This document shows positions 16,513-24,619 of a DNA stretch of 64,000 nucleotides, piece by piece. Position 1 is the first letter of the stretch. Each line of letters starts with the position of its first letter. The stretch is from positions 33,018 to 97,017 of the forward strand of contig DATLFG010000045.1 in the NCBI GenBank assembly GCA_035524955.1, read 5' to 3'. The notes beneath the pieces were generated by a model, which saw nothing but the letters and a program-made list of their open reading frames with translations, did no database searches and was not told the DNA's origin. The position numbers were made by a program, and so were the translations under genes. Source of the stretch: CAMLFJ01 sp035524955 (GTDB lineage Bacteria > Methylomirabilota > Methylomirabilia > Rokubacteriales > CSP1-6).

Positions 16513-17949
16513 TCAGGTTAGCAGGGCCAGGGGCTCCTCGATCAGGTCCGCGAGCGCGCCCAGGAACTGGGCGCCGCGGGCGCCGTCAAGGGCCCGGTGG
16601 TCGCAGGACAGGGTCAGCGTCAGGGTCGGCTGCACGGCCGGCTGGCCGTTGACCGGCACGACGCGGTCGGCGATGCGGCCGACGGCCAGGATCGCGGCCT
16701 GCGGCGGGTTGACGATCGCGCTGAAGGCGTCCACGCCGTACATGCCGAGATTGCTGATCGTGAACACGCCGCCCTGGATATCCGCGGGACGGAGCTTGCC
16801 GGCCTGGGCGCGGGCCACCAGGTCCTCGCGGCGGGCCGCGATGTCGGGCAGGCCGAGCGTGTCGGCGCGCGCGATGACCGGGACCACCAGGCCGTCCTCC
16901 AGCGCGACCGCGAGGCCGATATTGATCTCGGCGTGGCGCTCGAGCGCGCCGTCCTTCCACGAGACGTTGACGCGCGGGTGCCGCGCCAGCGTGGCCGCGA
17001 CCAGCTTCACGAGCAGGTCCGTGTACGTGAGGTGCGCGCCGGTCTGCTTGCGCGCGGCCCCGAGCCACGCCACCAGCCGCGCCACGTTGACCTCGCGCAC
17101 CAGGTAGAAGTGCGGCGCGGTGGTCCACGACGCGGTCATCCGCTCCGCCATGATCCGCCACACCGTCCCCACCCCCTCGCCCCTCCGGGGAGCCATCACA
17201 CCCTCTCCCCCATGGGGAGAGGGTAGGGTGAGGGGGCCGGTGGTGAGGGGGCCGGTGGCAAGGGGTGCGCCGACCGGCGCCGCAACGGCGGGAACGTCCG
17301 CCACCAGCACCGCGCCCCCCGGCCCCGACCCCCGCAGCGCGCTCAGATCCACCCCGCGCTCCGCCGCGAGCCGGCGCGCCTTCGGCGACGCGGCGACGAG
17401 TCGCCCCGCGCCGCCGTTCGCCGTCGCCTTCCGGCTCTCGACGAACGCGAGCACGTCGGCCTTCTCGATCCTGCCGGTCGAGGTCTTGATGCTCGAAAGG
17501 TCCACGCCGTGCTCCTCGGCGATGCGGCGGGCGAGGGGGGAGGCCTTCACGGGCCCCTCACCACCGGGCCCCTCACCACCGGGCCCTCTCCCCAAGGGGG
17601 AGAGGGTAGATGGGATCCCCGCCGGCGAAGGTATCGCCCTCTCTCCCTCTCCCCTCCGGGGAGAGGGCAGGGTGAGGGGCTCGGTGGTGAGGGGAGCTCC
17701 GGCGGGTACAGCGGACTCGGCGATGAGGGCGATGGTCTGGCCGACCGGGACGACGTCGCCTTCCTGCGCGGTGACGCCGCTCAGGATGCCGGAGGCGGGC
17801 GCCTCGATCTCGACCGTGACCTTGTCGGTCTCGATCTCGACGATGGGCTCGCCTTTCCGCACCGTGTCGCCGGGCGCCTTCATCCAGCGCAGGACCTTGC
17901 CGGTCTCCTGCGCCAGCTCCAGCGCGGGCATGATGACGTTGGTCGGCAT
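16513..17949 (-). CDS. 2-oxoacid dehydrogenase E2 (dihydrolipoamide acyltransferase)
   Basis: A 478-residue E2. Lipoyl domain at about 1-75 with the lipoylated Lys in EIETDKVTVEIEAP; two E3-binding domains (ASPLARRIAEEHGVDL and ASPKARRLAAERGVDL); catalytic domain from about 255 with DHRALDGARGA near the end (catalytic His and Asp). The linkers after the lipoyl domain and after the second E3-binding domain consist of translated GC-rich palindromic repeats, giving LTLPSPRRGEG and LTLPSPHGGEG. Two consecutive E3-binding domains are unusual. It follows E1-beta; the E1-alpha gene is 8 kb away at 25878-26861. Confidence 0.93.
   Translation of the reverse strand: MPTNVIMPALELAQETGKVLRWMKAPGDTVRKGEPIVEIETDKVTVEIEAPASGILSGVTAQEGDVVPVGQTIALIAESAVPAGAPLTTEPLTLPSPRRGEGERAIPSPAGIPSTLSPLGRGPGGEGPGGEGPVKASPLARRIAEEHGVDLSSIKTSTGRIEKADVLAFVESRKATANGGAGRLVAASPKARRLAAERGVDLSALRGSGPGGAVLVADVPAVAAPVGAPLATGPLTTGPLTLPSPHGGEGVMAPRRGEGVGTVWRIMAERMTASWTTAPHFYLVREVNVARLVAWLGAARKQTGAHLTYTDLLVKLVAATLARHPRVNVSWKDGALERHAEINIGLAVALEDGLVVPVIARADTLGLPDIAARREDLVARAQAGKLRPADIQGGVFTISNLGMYGVDAFSAIVNPPQAAILAVGRIADRVVPVNGQPAVQPTLTLTLSCDHRALDGARGAQFLGALADLIEEPLALLT
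17165..17262. repeat. GC-rich palindromic repeat inside the E2 gene (second linker)
   Basis: CACCCTCTCCCCCATGGGGAGAGGGTAGGGTGAGG and flanking short repeats of GGGGGCCGGTGG are inserted in frame into the linker between the second E3-binding domain and the catalytic domain of E2. Length stays a multiple of three and no stop is created. Confidence 0.8.
17549..17692. repeat. GC-rich palindromic repeats inside the E2 gene (first linker)
   Basis: Two palindromes of the CCCTCTCCCC type (GGGCCCTCTCCCCAAGGGGG and CTCTCCCCTCCGGGGAGAGG) plus tandem CCCCTCACCACCGGG units encode most of the linker between the lipoyl domain and the first E3-binding domain of E2. Confidence 0.8.
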
Positions 17950-18025
17950 CGCTAGAGCGCTCCCCTCACCCTGCTCTCTCCCCAGAGGGGAGAGGGTGGA
18001 AAGGGGCCCCGGAGGGGAGAGGGTG
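17950..18025. repeat. GC-rich palindromic repeat between E1-beta and E2
   Basis: CTCTCCCCAGAGGGGAGAG and the partial GGGGCCCCGGAGGGGAGAGG fill the entire spacer between the two genes of this operon. The hairpin could slow or partly stop transcription between E1-beta and E2. Confidence 0.8.
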
Positions 18026-19012
18026 CTAGGCCTTGCGGCATAGCGCGCGGGCGGCCTCGAAGACGGTTTGCTCTGAGGGGACCGTGAGGTCCTCCAGCAC
18101 CGGGGAGAAGGGCACCGGCACGTCCATCGCGCCCATGCGCTTCACCGGCGCGTCGAGGTGGTAGAAGGCGCCCTCCGCGATGACCGAGGCGATCTCGGCG
18201 GTGACCCCGTAGCGCTCGTAGCCCTCGTCCACCACCAGGGCGCGCGAGGTCTTCTTGGCCGAGTCGATCAGCGCCTGCTTGTCGAGCGGCCACGTGGTCC
18301 GCGGGTCGATGACCTCCGCGCTGATGCCCGCATCCTCCAGGAGCTTGGCGGCGCCCAGAGCCACGCCCACCATGCTGCTGGTGGCCACGATCGTGATGTC
18401 CTTGCCCACCCGCTTCACCTCGGCCACACCGAACGGGATCGTGTAGTCGCCCTCAGGCACCGGCCCCTTCATCCGGTACATCATCTTGTCCTCGAATATG
18501 ACCACCGGGCTGTCGTCGCGGATCGCGGTCTTCATGAGCCCCTTGGCCTCGTAGGGGCCCGAGGGCAGCGCCACCTTGAGGCCGGGGACGTGGCTCACCC
18601 ACGCGTGCAGCGACTGCGAGTGCTGGGCGGCCGAGCGGCGGGTGGCGCCGAGCGTGGTGCGGAAGACGATCGGCACCTTGATCTTGCCGCCCGACATGTA
18701 GTGCGCCTTGGCGGCCTGGTTGACCATCTGGTCCATGGTCAGCGTGATGAAGTCGCCGAACATGACGTCCACCACCGGCCGCATGCCGGTCATGGCCGCG
18801 CCCACGCCGATGCCCGCGTAGCCGGGCTCGGAGATCGGCGTGTCGATCACGCGCTCGGTGCCGAACTCCTGCACCAGCCCGACCAGAGTCTTGAATGGGT
18901 GGCCGGCCTCGGCCACGTCCTCGCCGATCAGGAAGACGGTCGGATCCCGTCGCATCTCCTCGGCGATGGCTTCCTTGACCGCGTCCCCGTAGGTCAGCTC
19001 ACGCTCAGCCAT
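18026..19012 (-). CDS. 2-oxoacid dehydrogenase E1 beta subunit
   Basis: A 328-residue transketolase-like beta subunit of a pyruvate / acetoin / branched-chain dehydrogenase. Start MAERELTYGDAVKEAIAEEM; the ThDP-activating Glu is in PISEPGYAGIGVGAAMTG (about residue 60); the C-terminal domain has GYERYGVTAEIASVIAEGAF. The heterodimer partner, E1-alpha, is not adjacent but is encoded at 25878-26861, 6.9 kb upstream on the same strand, with monooxygenase, dioxygenase and CoA-transferase genes in between. Confidence 0.93.
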   Translation of the reverse strand: MAERELTYGDAVKEAIAEEMRRDPTVFLIGEDVAEAGHPFKTLVGLVQEFGTERVIDTPISEPGYAGIGVGAAMTGMRPVVDVMFGDFITLTMDQMVNQAAKAHYMSGGKIKVPIVFRTTLGATRRSAAQHSQSLHAWVSHVPGLKVALPSGPYEAKGLMKTAIRDDSPVVIFEDKMMYRMKGPVPEGDYTIPFGVAEVKRVGKDITIVATSSMVGVALGAAKLLEDAGISAEVIDPRTTWPLDKQALIDSAKKTSRALVVDEGYERYGVTAEIASVIAEGAFYHLDAPVKRMGAMDVPVPFSPVLEDLTVPSEQTVFEAARALCRKA

Positions 19013-19040
19013 GCCTGCCTCCTGATCTTCCTGATTGGCT

Positions 19041-20525
19041 TCATCGGCCGGCGGCCGGCGGCGCGACCGGGCGGCGCATCGGCAGCGGGATCGCGCGCAG
19101 GCTCTCCAGATCGATCGCGGGCATGTCGAGATCCAGGGCCCGCAGCACGCCGTTGGCCAGCTCGTTGTAGCGGGGGAAGGACCGCCGCAGCCGCGCGCGC
19201 CAGGCCGGGAGGCCGCCGTTGGCGTGCAGCTCGAAGGCCGACTCGCGGCCGTCCAGGGCCGAGGACACGTGATCGGCGGCGAGCTGGAGCAGGGCCGCGC
19301 GCTGCAGCGCGGTGTACTGGCCCCCGGCGAAGGACTCCTCGAGTCCGGCCCCGACCTCGGGCGACGTCAGGTCCTTGTCCGAGGGCGCCACCACGAGCGA
19401 CGAGCCGGGCACGATCCTCAGGATCTCCGCCATGCGCTGCCGCCCCTTCTGCATGGCGATGCTGCCCGCGGCCACGTGGCTCCGGCCCGGCACGCAGTAG
19501 CCCGCCGTCGAGACGTCCGGGTCGAGCTCGGCGGCGGTCTGGCAGCTCCGGACCGTCTGGACGTCGATGACGAGGTCGATCAGGTGCTCGATCGTCGGCT
19601 CGTGGTCCTTGAGCCCCATCGCGTGCGTGCAGGCGAGCGCGAGGCCAAGCGTGAACTCGGCCTTGGCAAGCCAGGCGTAGAGCTGGTGCCAGAAGCACCA
19701 GGCGGCGATCGGGTCGGGCGACGGGTCGGTGAGGAACACCCGGTCCCACGGGACCAGCACCTCCTCGAGCCAGATCTGCCCGTCCAGCTCGTCGAAGCGG
19801 CTGCTCAGCGGGGCCAGGAACGGGTTCGCGTGGCGGGCCGAGACCTTCCGGCAGACCACGGTGACGCCGGGCGCGTTCACCGGCACCACGAAGGTGGCCC
19901 GGTGCCCGTCGCGGTCCACGCCGGAGTGCGCGCCGATGTACACGTCCTCGGCGTAGACCGGGCTCGTGTGCATCCCCACCTTGCCGCTCAGCACGAGGCC
20001 GGCGCCGGTCTCGCGCACGACGCGCAGCGCCGCGCGCTGGTCCACGTCCTCGCGGAGCCGGTAGCCGATGGTGGCGGCGCCCGCGGAGAAGGTCAGGAAG
20101 CGGCCGGTGCGAACGAGCAGGTCGCGATACGCGGCGGCGGCGGCGATCTGCGGCGGGGAGACATCGCGCTGCTGGACCACGTCGAGGAGGCCGAGCGCGA
20201 TGAGGTTCCCGTAACCGGGCGTGTGGGTCATGTTGCCCGCGGTCAGGAAGATGGTCTCGGCGTAGCTCCGGCCCATCGCGCGCAGGTCGGCCGAGGTCCT
20301 CGGCAGCCGGAATGCCCACGGGGCACCCGGGTCGGCGTCCCCCGGCGGGGTGAGGAGCACGCCCCGCCACGCGAGGTCCTGGTGGCGGTCGTACCAGGCG
20401 ACGTACTCGTCCACCATCGGCCGGGTGGCGGGATGCACCGTCACGTCGTCGATGAGCCCCTCGCCGATGACCCAGACCCGGCGTCCGTCGTGCAGGGCGT
20501 CACGGTACTCGTTGCCGGTTCTCAC
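19041..20525 (-). CDS. 4-hydroxyphenylacetate 3-monooxygenase oxygenase component / HpaB family
   Basis: A 494-residue HpaB-fold flavin-dependent monooxygenase. Landmarks: MRTGNEYRDALHDGRRVWV at the N-terminus (HpaB consensus), NMTHTPGYGNL, AYVEDVYIG-like AEDVYIGAHSG, and WLEEVLVPWDRVFL in the central part. The family oxidises phenols using reduced FAD from a separate reductase; some members are vinylacetyl-CoA isomerase/4-hydroxybutyryl-CoA dehydratases, but the three Cys and His of the 4Fe-4S site of those enzymes are not evident. No flavin reductase is next to it. Confidence 0.87.
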   Translation of the reverse strand: MRTGNEYRDALHDGRRVWVIGEGLIDDVTVHPATRPMVDEYVAWYDRHQDLAWRGVLLTPPGDADPGAPWAFRLPRTSADLRAMGRSYAETIFLTAGNMTHTPGYGNLIALGLLDVVQQRDVSPPQIAAAAAYRDLLVRTGRFLTFSAGAATIGYRLREDVDQRAALRVVRETGAGLVLSGKVGMHTSPVYAEDVYIGAHSGVDRDGHRATFVVPVNAPGVTVVCRKVSARHANPFLAPLSSRFDELDGQIWLEEVLVPWDRVFLTDPSPDPIAAWCFWHQLYAWLAKAEFTLGLALACTHAMGLKDHEPTIEHLIDLVIDVQTVRSCQTAAELDPDVSTAGYCVPGRSHVAAGSIAMQKGRQRMAEILRIVPGSSLVVAPSDKDLTSPEVGAGLEESFAGGQYTALQRAALLQLAADHVSSALDGRESAFELHANGGLPAWRARLRRSFPRYNELANGVLRALDLDMPAIDLESLRAIPLPMRRPVAPPAAGR

Positions 20526-20669
20526 AAGGTGGTCCCCACGCTCCCTCCGCCTGACACGGCCCGGCGCATATCCTATCCCAAGACCGCGCGCTCGGCATGC
20601 CCGGCGGGCGCGATCGTCCGACCGCCGACCGATCGGTCCGGCGATGGCCCCGGCATCGACCCCGGTCGA

Positions 20670-21734
20670 CTAGACGCCCGCGAACACGTCCGCCCACTCC
20701 TCGAGCATCTCGGGGTGCCCGTGACGGATGCTGATCGCGAAGTGGTTGTAGCCGGCCGCGCGCAGCTCCCGGATGCGCTCGCGCAGCTCGGGCCGCGTGC
20801 CGGTGAAGGTCATGGTGCGGATCAGGTCCGATGTACAGACCTCCTGCTCCTCCGGCCGGAGGAACATGAGGTGCCCGCGGTGGTTGGACAGGTATCGCGC
20901 GTCCGCCGGCTCGTACTTCCGGTAGACCTCGCGATAGCGCTCGAGCAGCGGGGCGAGCGCGGGCGGGACGGTGCGCCCCATGTTGCCGAACTCCGCGACC
21001 TCGACGCCGTTGTGGAGCGCGACCGTGGCGTGGGGCCCTGCCTGGGCCCGGGCGCGCGGGCTGTCCCAGGCCTCGCCGTCTGCCAGCACGCACCCGCCGG
21101 TGAACGCGGTGGCCACGCGCGCGGCAGGGTCCACGCCGGCCGCGCCCCACGCCTGCCGCATGTCGGCGATGGCGGCCCCGGCCGCGCCCATGTGGCCGGT
21201 GGCGTGGAGCCACCCCGCGCCCAGCTCGGCGGTGAGGCGCCGGCCGCGCGGGCCGAGGGCCGAGATGTGCAGCGGGATCGGATCCCGGATGTTGACGGCC
21301 CCGATCTCCGGGTTGAGGAAGCGGATCGCGCGCTGCTTGCCCTCGAACGTCCAGCGGAGCGTGTCGCCCGCCAGCAGGCCCTGCACGACCCGGATGTACT
21401 CGCGCATGGCGTCGAGCGTCACCGGGCCGAGCCCCATGGTGCGCCGCGCGGTGAACCCGGTGGAGATGCCGAAGTCGATGCGGCCGGGGGCCAGGGCGTT
21501 GAGCGAGGCGAGCGCGCTCGCCGCGACGGGGGCGATGCGATTGGAGGGAATCAGCACGCCGGTGGCCAGGCGGATCCGCGAGGTCTGCGCCGCGGCCGCG
21601 CCCATGGCCACGAACATGTCGGCGTTGAGGAGCTGGGTATCGTAGAACCAGGCGCGGCTGTAGCCGAGCTCCTCGGCGCGCTTGACGACCTTCCACGAAT
21701 CGGCGGCCGTCGCCAGGTTGATTCCGAAGTCCAT
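20670..21734 (-). CDS. LLM-class flavin/F420-dependent oxidoreductase
   Basis: A 354-residue TIM-barrel protein of the luciferase-like monooxygenase superfamily, nearest to F420-dependent methylenetetrahydromethanopterin-reductase-like enzymes. Start MDFGINLATAADSWKVVKRAEELG; then TSRIRLATGVLIPSNRIAPV and LAPGRIDFGISTGFTARRTMG, typical of this branch. FMN or F420 is the cofactor; substrate unknown. It ends 144 bases before HpaB; that gap holds no gene. Fifteen bases separate it from the upstream TauD-type gene. Confidence 0.88.
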   Translation of the reverse strand: MDFGINLATAADSWKVVKRAEELGYSRAWFYDTQLLNADMFVAMGAAAAQTSRIRLATGVLIPSNRIAPVAASALASLNALAPGRIDFGISTGFTARRTMGLGPVTLDAMREYIRVVQGLLAGDTLRWTFEGKQRAIRFLNPEIGAVNIRDPIPLHISALGPRGRRLTAELGAGWLHATGHMGAAGAAIADMRQAWGAAGVDPAARVATAFTGGCVLADGEAWDSPRARAQAGPHATVALHNGVEVAEFGNMGRTVPPALAPLLERYREVYRKYEPADARYLSNHRGHLMFLRPEEQEVCTSDLIRTMTFTGTRPELRERIRELRAAGYNHFAISIRHGHPEMLEEWADVFAGV

Positions 21735-21748
21735 CTGGGGCGTCGGCG

Positions 21749-22672
21749 TCACCGGCTCGGCGGGCTTGCCTCCGCGGCGACCTGGGCCGCGGTCGGCCCG
21801 TCGCCCACGAGCGTGGTGCGGCGCACGTCGCGCGGCTCGTGCGCCGGGAAGGGCCGGGCCCGGTGCATGGTCTGGCGGTTGTCCCACATCACCAGGTCGC
21901 CGACCCGCCACCGGTGCGAGTAGACGAACTGCCGCTGGGTGGCGATCTCGTTGAGATCGCGCAGGAAGGCGCGCGCCTCCGGGACCGGCCAGCCGACGAT
22001 GCCGCCCGCGTGCGAGGAGAGGTAGAGCGACTTGCGCCGGTGCACCGGATGGGTGCGCACCAGGCACTGGCGCACCGGCGCGAAGCGCACGCGCTCCTCG
22101 TCGGTGAAGTCGGTGAAGCCGAGCTGCTGGCGCGAGTAGAGCTGGGAGTGCTCGCAGACGAGGTCCTGCACCAGGGCCCGGGTCTCGTCGTCGATCGCGT
22201 CGTAGCCCGCCCGCATGTCGGCGAACTCGGTGTTGCCGCCCTTGGACGGGATGCTCCGGGCGTGGAGCAGCGAGTACTTCGCGGGGATCACCTTGAACGA
22301 GCTGTCGGAGTGCCAGAGCCGGTTGCCCAGCGCGAAGAGGCGCCGGCGATCCTCGCGCGCATAGATCTGGTTGTCCTTGTCGAGATTGGATACGTCGGCG
22401 AAGGTGGTCGGCAGGCGGTACTCGTCCGGGGCGCGCAGGCTCGTGCCGATGGCGTGCTCGATCTCCCCCAGGCTGCTGGTGAAGGCGAGCTGCTGCTCGT
22501 CGGTGAGGGGCTGGTCGTGGAAGACGAGCACGGCGTACTTGTCCATGCCCGCGTGCACGGCCGCCACCTCGTCCAGGGACAGGGGTCTGGTCAGGTCGAT
22601 GCCCTCGACCTCGGCCGCCAGGCAGGGGCCAACCTGGCGGAAGCTCACCGCGCCGGCCGTTCGTGTCGTCAT
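21749..22672 (-). CDS. TauD/TfdA-family Fe(II)/2-oxoglutarate dioxygenase
   Basis: A 307-residue dioxygenase, second of its kind in the window. HxD is in LWHSDSSFKVIPA, the distal His in WDNRQTMHRARPF and the 2-oxoglutarate Arg in EPRDVRRTTLVGD. This C-terminal arrangement is like TfdA (2,4-D/2-oxoglutarate dioxygenase) and alkyl-ether-cleaving relatives. First gene of a long minus-strand run; a divergent CoA-transferase starts 97 bases away and the shared region must hold both promoters. Confidence 0.92.
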   Translation of the reverse strand: MTTRTAGAVSFRQVGPCLAAEVEGIDLTRPLSLDEVAAVHAGMDKYAVLVFHDQPLTDEQQLAFTSSLGEIEHAIGTSLRAPDEYRLPTTFADVSNLDKDNQIYAREDRRRLFALGNRLWHSDSSFKVIPAKYSLLHARSIPSKGGNTEFADMRAGYDAIDDETRALVQDLVCEHSQLYSRQQLGFTDFTDEERVRFAPVRQCLVRTHPVHRRKSLYLSSHAGGIVGWPVPEARAFLRDLNEIATQRQFVYSHRWRVGDLVMWDNRQTMHRARPFPAHEPRDVRRTTLVGDGPTAAQVAAEASPPSR

Positions 22673-22769
22673 GCTGGGAGATTGCTCCGGCCGTCAGTTC
22701 CTAGTCAAGAGGCCGGGTCGAGGGCCAGCCTCGACCCGGCGGGGGCGGCTGTGGTACGCATGGTGCCCT

Positions 22770-23969
22770 ATGGACAAAGCGCTGACCGGCATCCGGGTCG
22801 TGGATCTCACGAACAACCAGGCGGGGCCCTCCTGCGGCCAGATGCTGGCGTGGCTGGGCGCCGACGTGATCAAGGTCGAGGAGCCGGGCCGGGGGGACGT
22901 GGCCCGGTACTCGCAGAAGGACAAGGACCGGCCGGACGCGGATGCCCTGTTCTTCCTCTCCTTCAACGCCAACAAGCGGAGCCTCACCCTCAACCTCAAG
23001 CACGCGGGCGGTCAGGACGTCTTCCGCGCGCTGCTCAGGACGGCCGACGTGCTGCTGGAGAACTTCGGCCCCGGGGTGATCGACCGCCTGGGCTTCGGCT
23101 ACGCGGCGGTCCGCGAGCTCAACCCGCGGCTGGTCTACGCGAGCATCAAGGGCTTCGGCTCCTACGGGCCCTATCGCGACTACAAGAGCTACGAGCCGAT
23201 CGCGCAGGCGATGGGCGGAGCCATGAGCGTCACCGGGTTTCCGGACGGGCCGCCCACGTTCATGTGGCCGTCCATCGGCGACTCCGGCACCGGCATGCAC
23301 TGCGTGATCGGCATCCTCGCCGCGCTGATGCAGCGGCACGCCAGCGGCCGGGGGCAGCAGGTCGAGGTGTCGATGCAGGATGCGGTGGTCAACCTCATCC
23401 GGGTCAGCCTGCGCGACCACCAGCGCTTCGGCAAGGTCATGGAGCGCGCCGGCAACCAGCTCGGGGCGGGCGTGCCGGGCACGACGTACCGCTGCCACCC
23501 GGGCGGCCCCAACGACTACGTGTTCATCTTCGCGCAGCAGCAGATGTGGCACCCGCTGCTGCGCGCCATCGGCCGCGAGGACCTGATCGGCGACGCGCGC
23601 TACGAGACCCCGGAGACCCGCGCGGCCCACCGCACCGAGGTGAACCGGCTGCTGGAGGACTGGACGGCCGGGCGGCCGAAGCACGACGTGATGAAGATCC
23701 TGGGCGAGGCCGGGGTGCCGTGCGGGGCCTGTCTGGACACCGGCGAGGTGCTGACCGACCCGCACCTGCTCGCGCGCGAGATGATCGTGGAGGTCGAGCA
23801 TCCGGTGCGCGGGCGCTACGTGACGGTCGGCAACCCGATCAAGCTCTCCGCCTCGCCGACCACGATCGGGCCGTCCCCGCTGCTCGGCCAGCACCGCGAG
23901 GAGATCCTCGCCGAGCTGGGCTACACCGGCGCCCAGGTCCGCGCGCTCGCCGCCGACGGCGCGATCTAG
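22770..23969 (+). CDS. CaiB/BaiF (family III) CoA-transferase family protein
   Basis: A 399-residue enzyme starting MDKALTGIRVVDLTNNQAGP, the canonical family opening, at ATG 22770. GADVIKVEEPGRGDVARY, NKRSLTLNLKHAGG, ADVLLENFGPGVIDRLGFGY and GDSGTGMHCVIGILAAL follow; the Asp of GDSG matches the catalytic Asp of formyl-CoA transferase. Third family III transferase in the window; it is expressed divergently from the TauD/LLM/HpaB run. Acid substrate unknown. Confidence 0.92.
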   Translation: MDKALTGIRVVDLTNNQAGPSCGQMLAWLGADVIKVEEPGRGDVARYSQKDKDRPDADALFFLSFNANKRSLTLNLKHAGGQDVFRALLRTADVLLENFGPGVIDRLGFGYAAVRELNPRLVYASIKGFGSYGPYRDYKSYEPIAQAMGGAMSVTGFPDGPPTFMWPSIGDSGTGMHCVIGILAALMQRHASGRGQQVEVSMQDAVVNLIRVSLRDHQRFGKVMERAGNQLGAGVPGTTYRCHPGGPNDYVFIFAQQQMWHPLLRAIGREDLIGDARYETPETRAAHRTEVNRLLEDWTAGRPKHDVMKILGEAGVPCGACLDTGEVLTDPHLLAREMIVEVEHPVRGRYVTVGNPIKLSASPTTIGPSPLLGQHREEILAELGYTGAQVRALAADGAI

Positions 23970-24000
23970 CCCGCACGGATCGTCCGCAACCCGGCGGGGC

Positions 24001-24098
24001 CCACCCTCACCCCCACCCTCTCCCTCCCAGGAGGGAGAGGGAGCCGGTTGGCGTCCCCCTCTCCCCCGCGAGGGGGAGAGGGCAGGCTGAGGGGGTGG
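24001..24098. repeat. GC-rich palindromic repeats between convergent genes
   Basis: Two hairpins, CCCTCTCCCTCCCAGGAGGG and CCCTCTCCCCCGCGAGGGGG with flanks, lie between the convergent CoA-transferase (+) and Rieske beta-subunit (-) genes. Without U-tracts, but placed where a bidirectional transcription stop would be expected. Confidence 0.8.
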
Positions 24099-24113
24099 CC
24101 CCGGAGCTGGCCC

Positions 24114-24605
24114 TTAGATCAGGAAGGAGAGGTTCGGCAGCGGCTCGGCTGCGTTGATCAGCACGACCTTCTTGAGGCTCATCCGCAGCGGGCCGTCCCC
24201 GCGCCGCAGGTGGTGCGTCGCGCGCCCCACCCACCAGTGCATCTCGGCCTTGGCCTGGACGGACAGCTCGGCCAGCATGAAGTTCGAGCCCGCCACGAGC
24301 CGGCCGTCGGGCTCTTCCGCCACCTCGACGTTCGAGATGAGCCGCCGCATCAGGGACGCGGGCTCCTGGCTGTAGCGATGGCCGGTCTGCAGCAGCTTGA
24401 TGCGGGTCTCGAGGCGCGCGCGGTTGTCGTAGATGTGCGAGATGCGCGTCTCCGGGTCGGCGTCGGGCTCGGTGGTGGCCGGCACCCAGTAGACCGCGTC
24501 GTCGGTCCACAGCGCGAGCCACTCGGCGTAGCGGGCCTCGTCGGCCAGGCGCGCTTCCCGGTGGAGGAACTCGACGACGGCCTGGTGGTCCCGGTCGCTG
24601 ACCAT
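24114..24605 (-). CDS. Aromatic-ring-hydroxylating dioxygenase beta subunit
   Basis: A 163-residue SnoaL/NTF2-fold small subunit (BenB/XylY-like). Start MVSDRDHQAVVEFLHREARLAD; then LWTDDAVYWVPATTEPD, and the beta-strand region GSNFMLAELSVQAK. It follows the alpha subunit by 14 bases. The beta subunit stabilises the alpha-3/beta-3 oxygenase. No ferredoxin or reductase gene lies nearby, so electron donors must come from elsewhere. Confidence 0.9.
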   Translation of the reverse strand: MVSDRDHQAVVEFLHREARLADEARYAEWLALWTDDAVYWVPATTEPDADPETRISHIYDNRARLETRIKLLQTGHRYSQEPASLMRRLISNVEVAEEPDGRLVAGSNFMLAELSVQAKAEMHWWVGRATHHLRRGDGPLRMSLKKVVLINAAEPLPNLSFLI

Positions 24606-24619
24606 CGGGGCGACGCGGG

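Noticed and set aside
17165..18025. Clustered repeats considered as a CRISPR array
   Set aside because: Spacing is irregular, units are palindromic and partly coding, and no cas genes are present apart from a Cas4-like domain far away.
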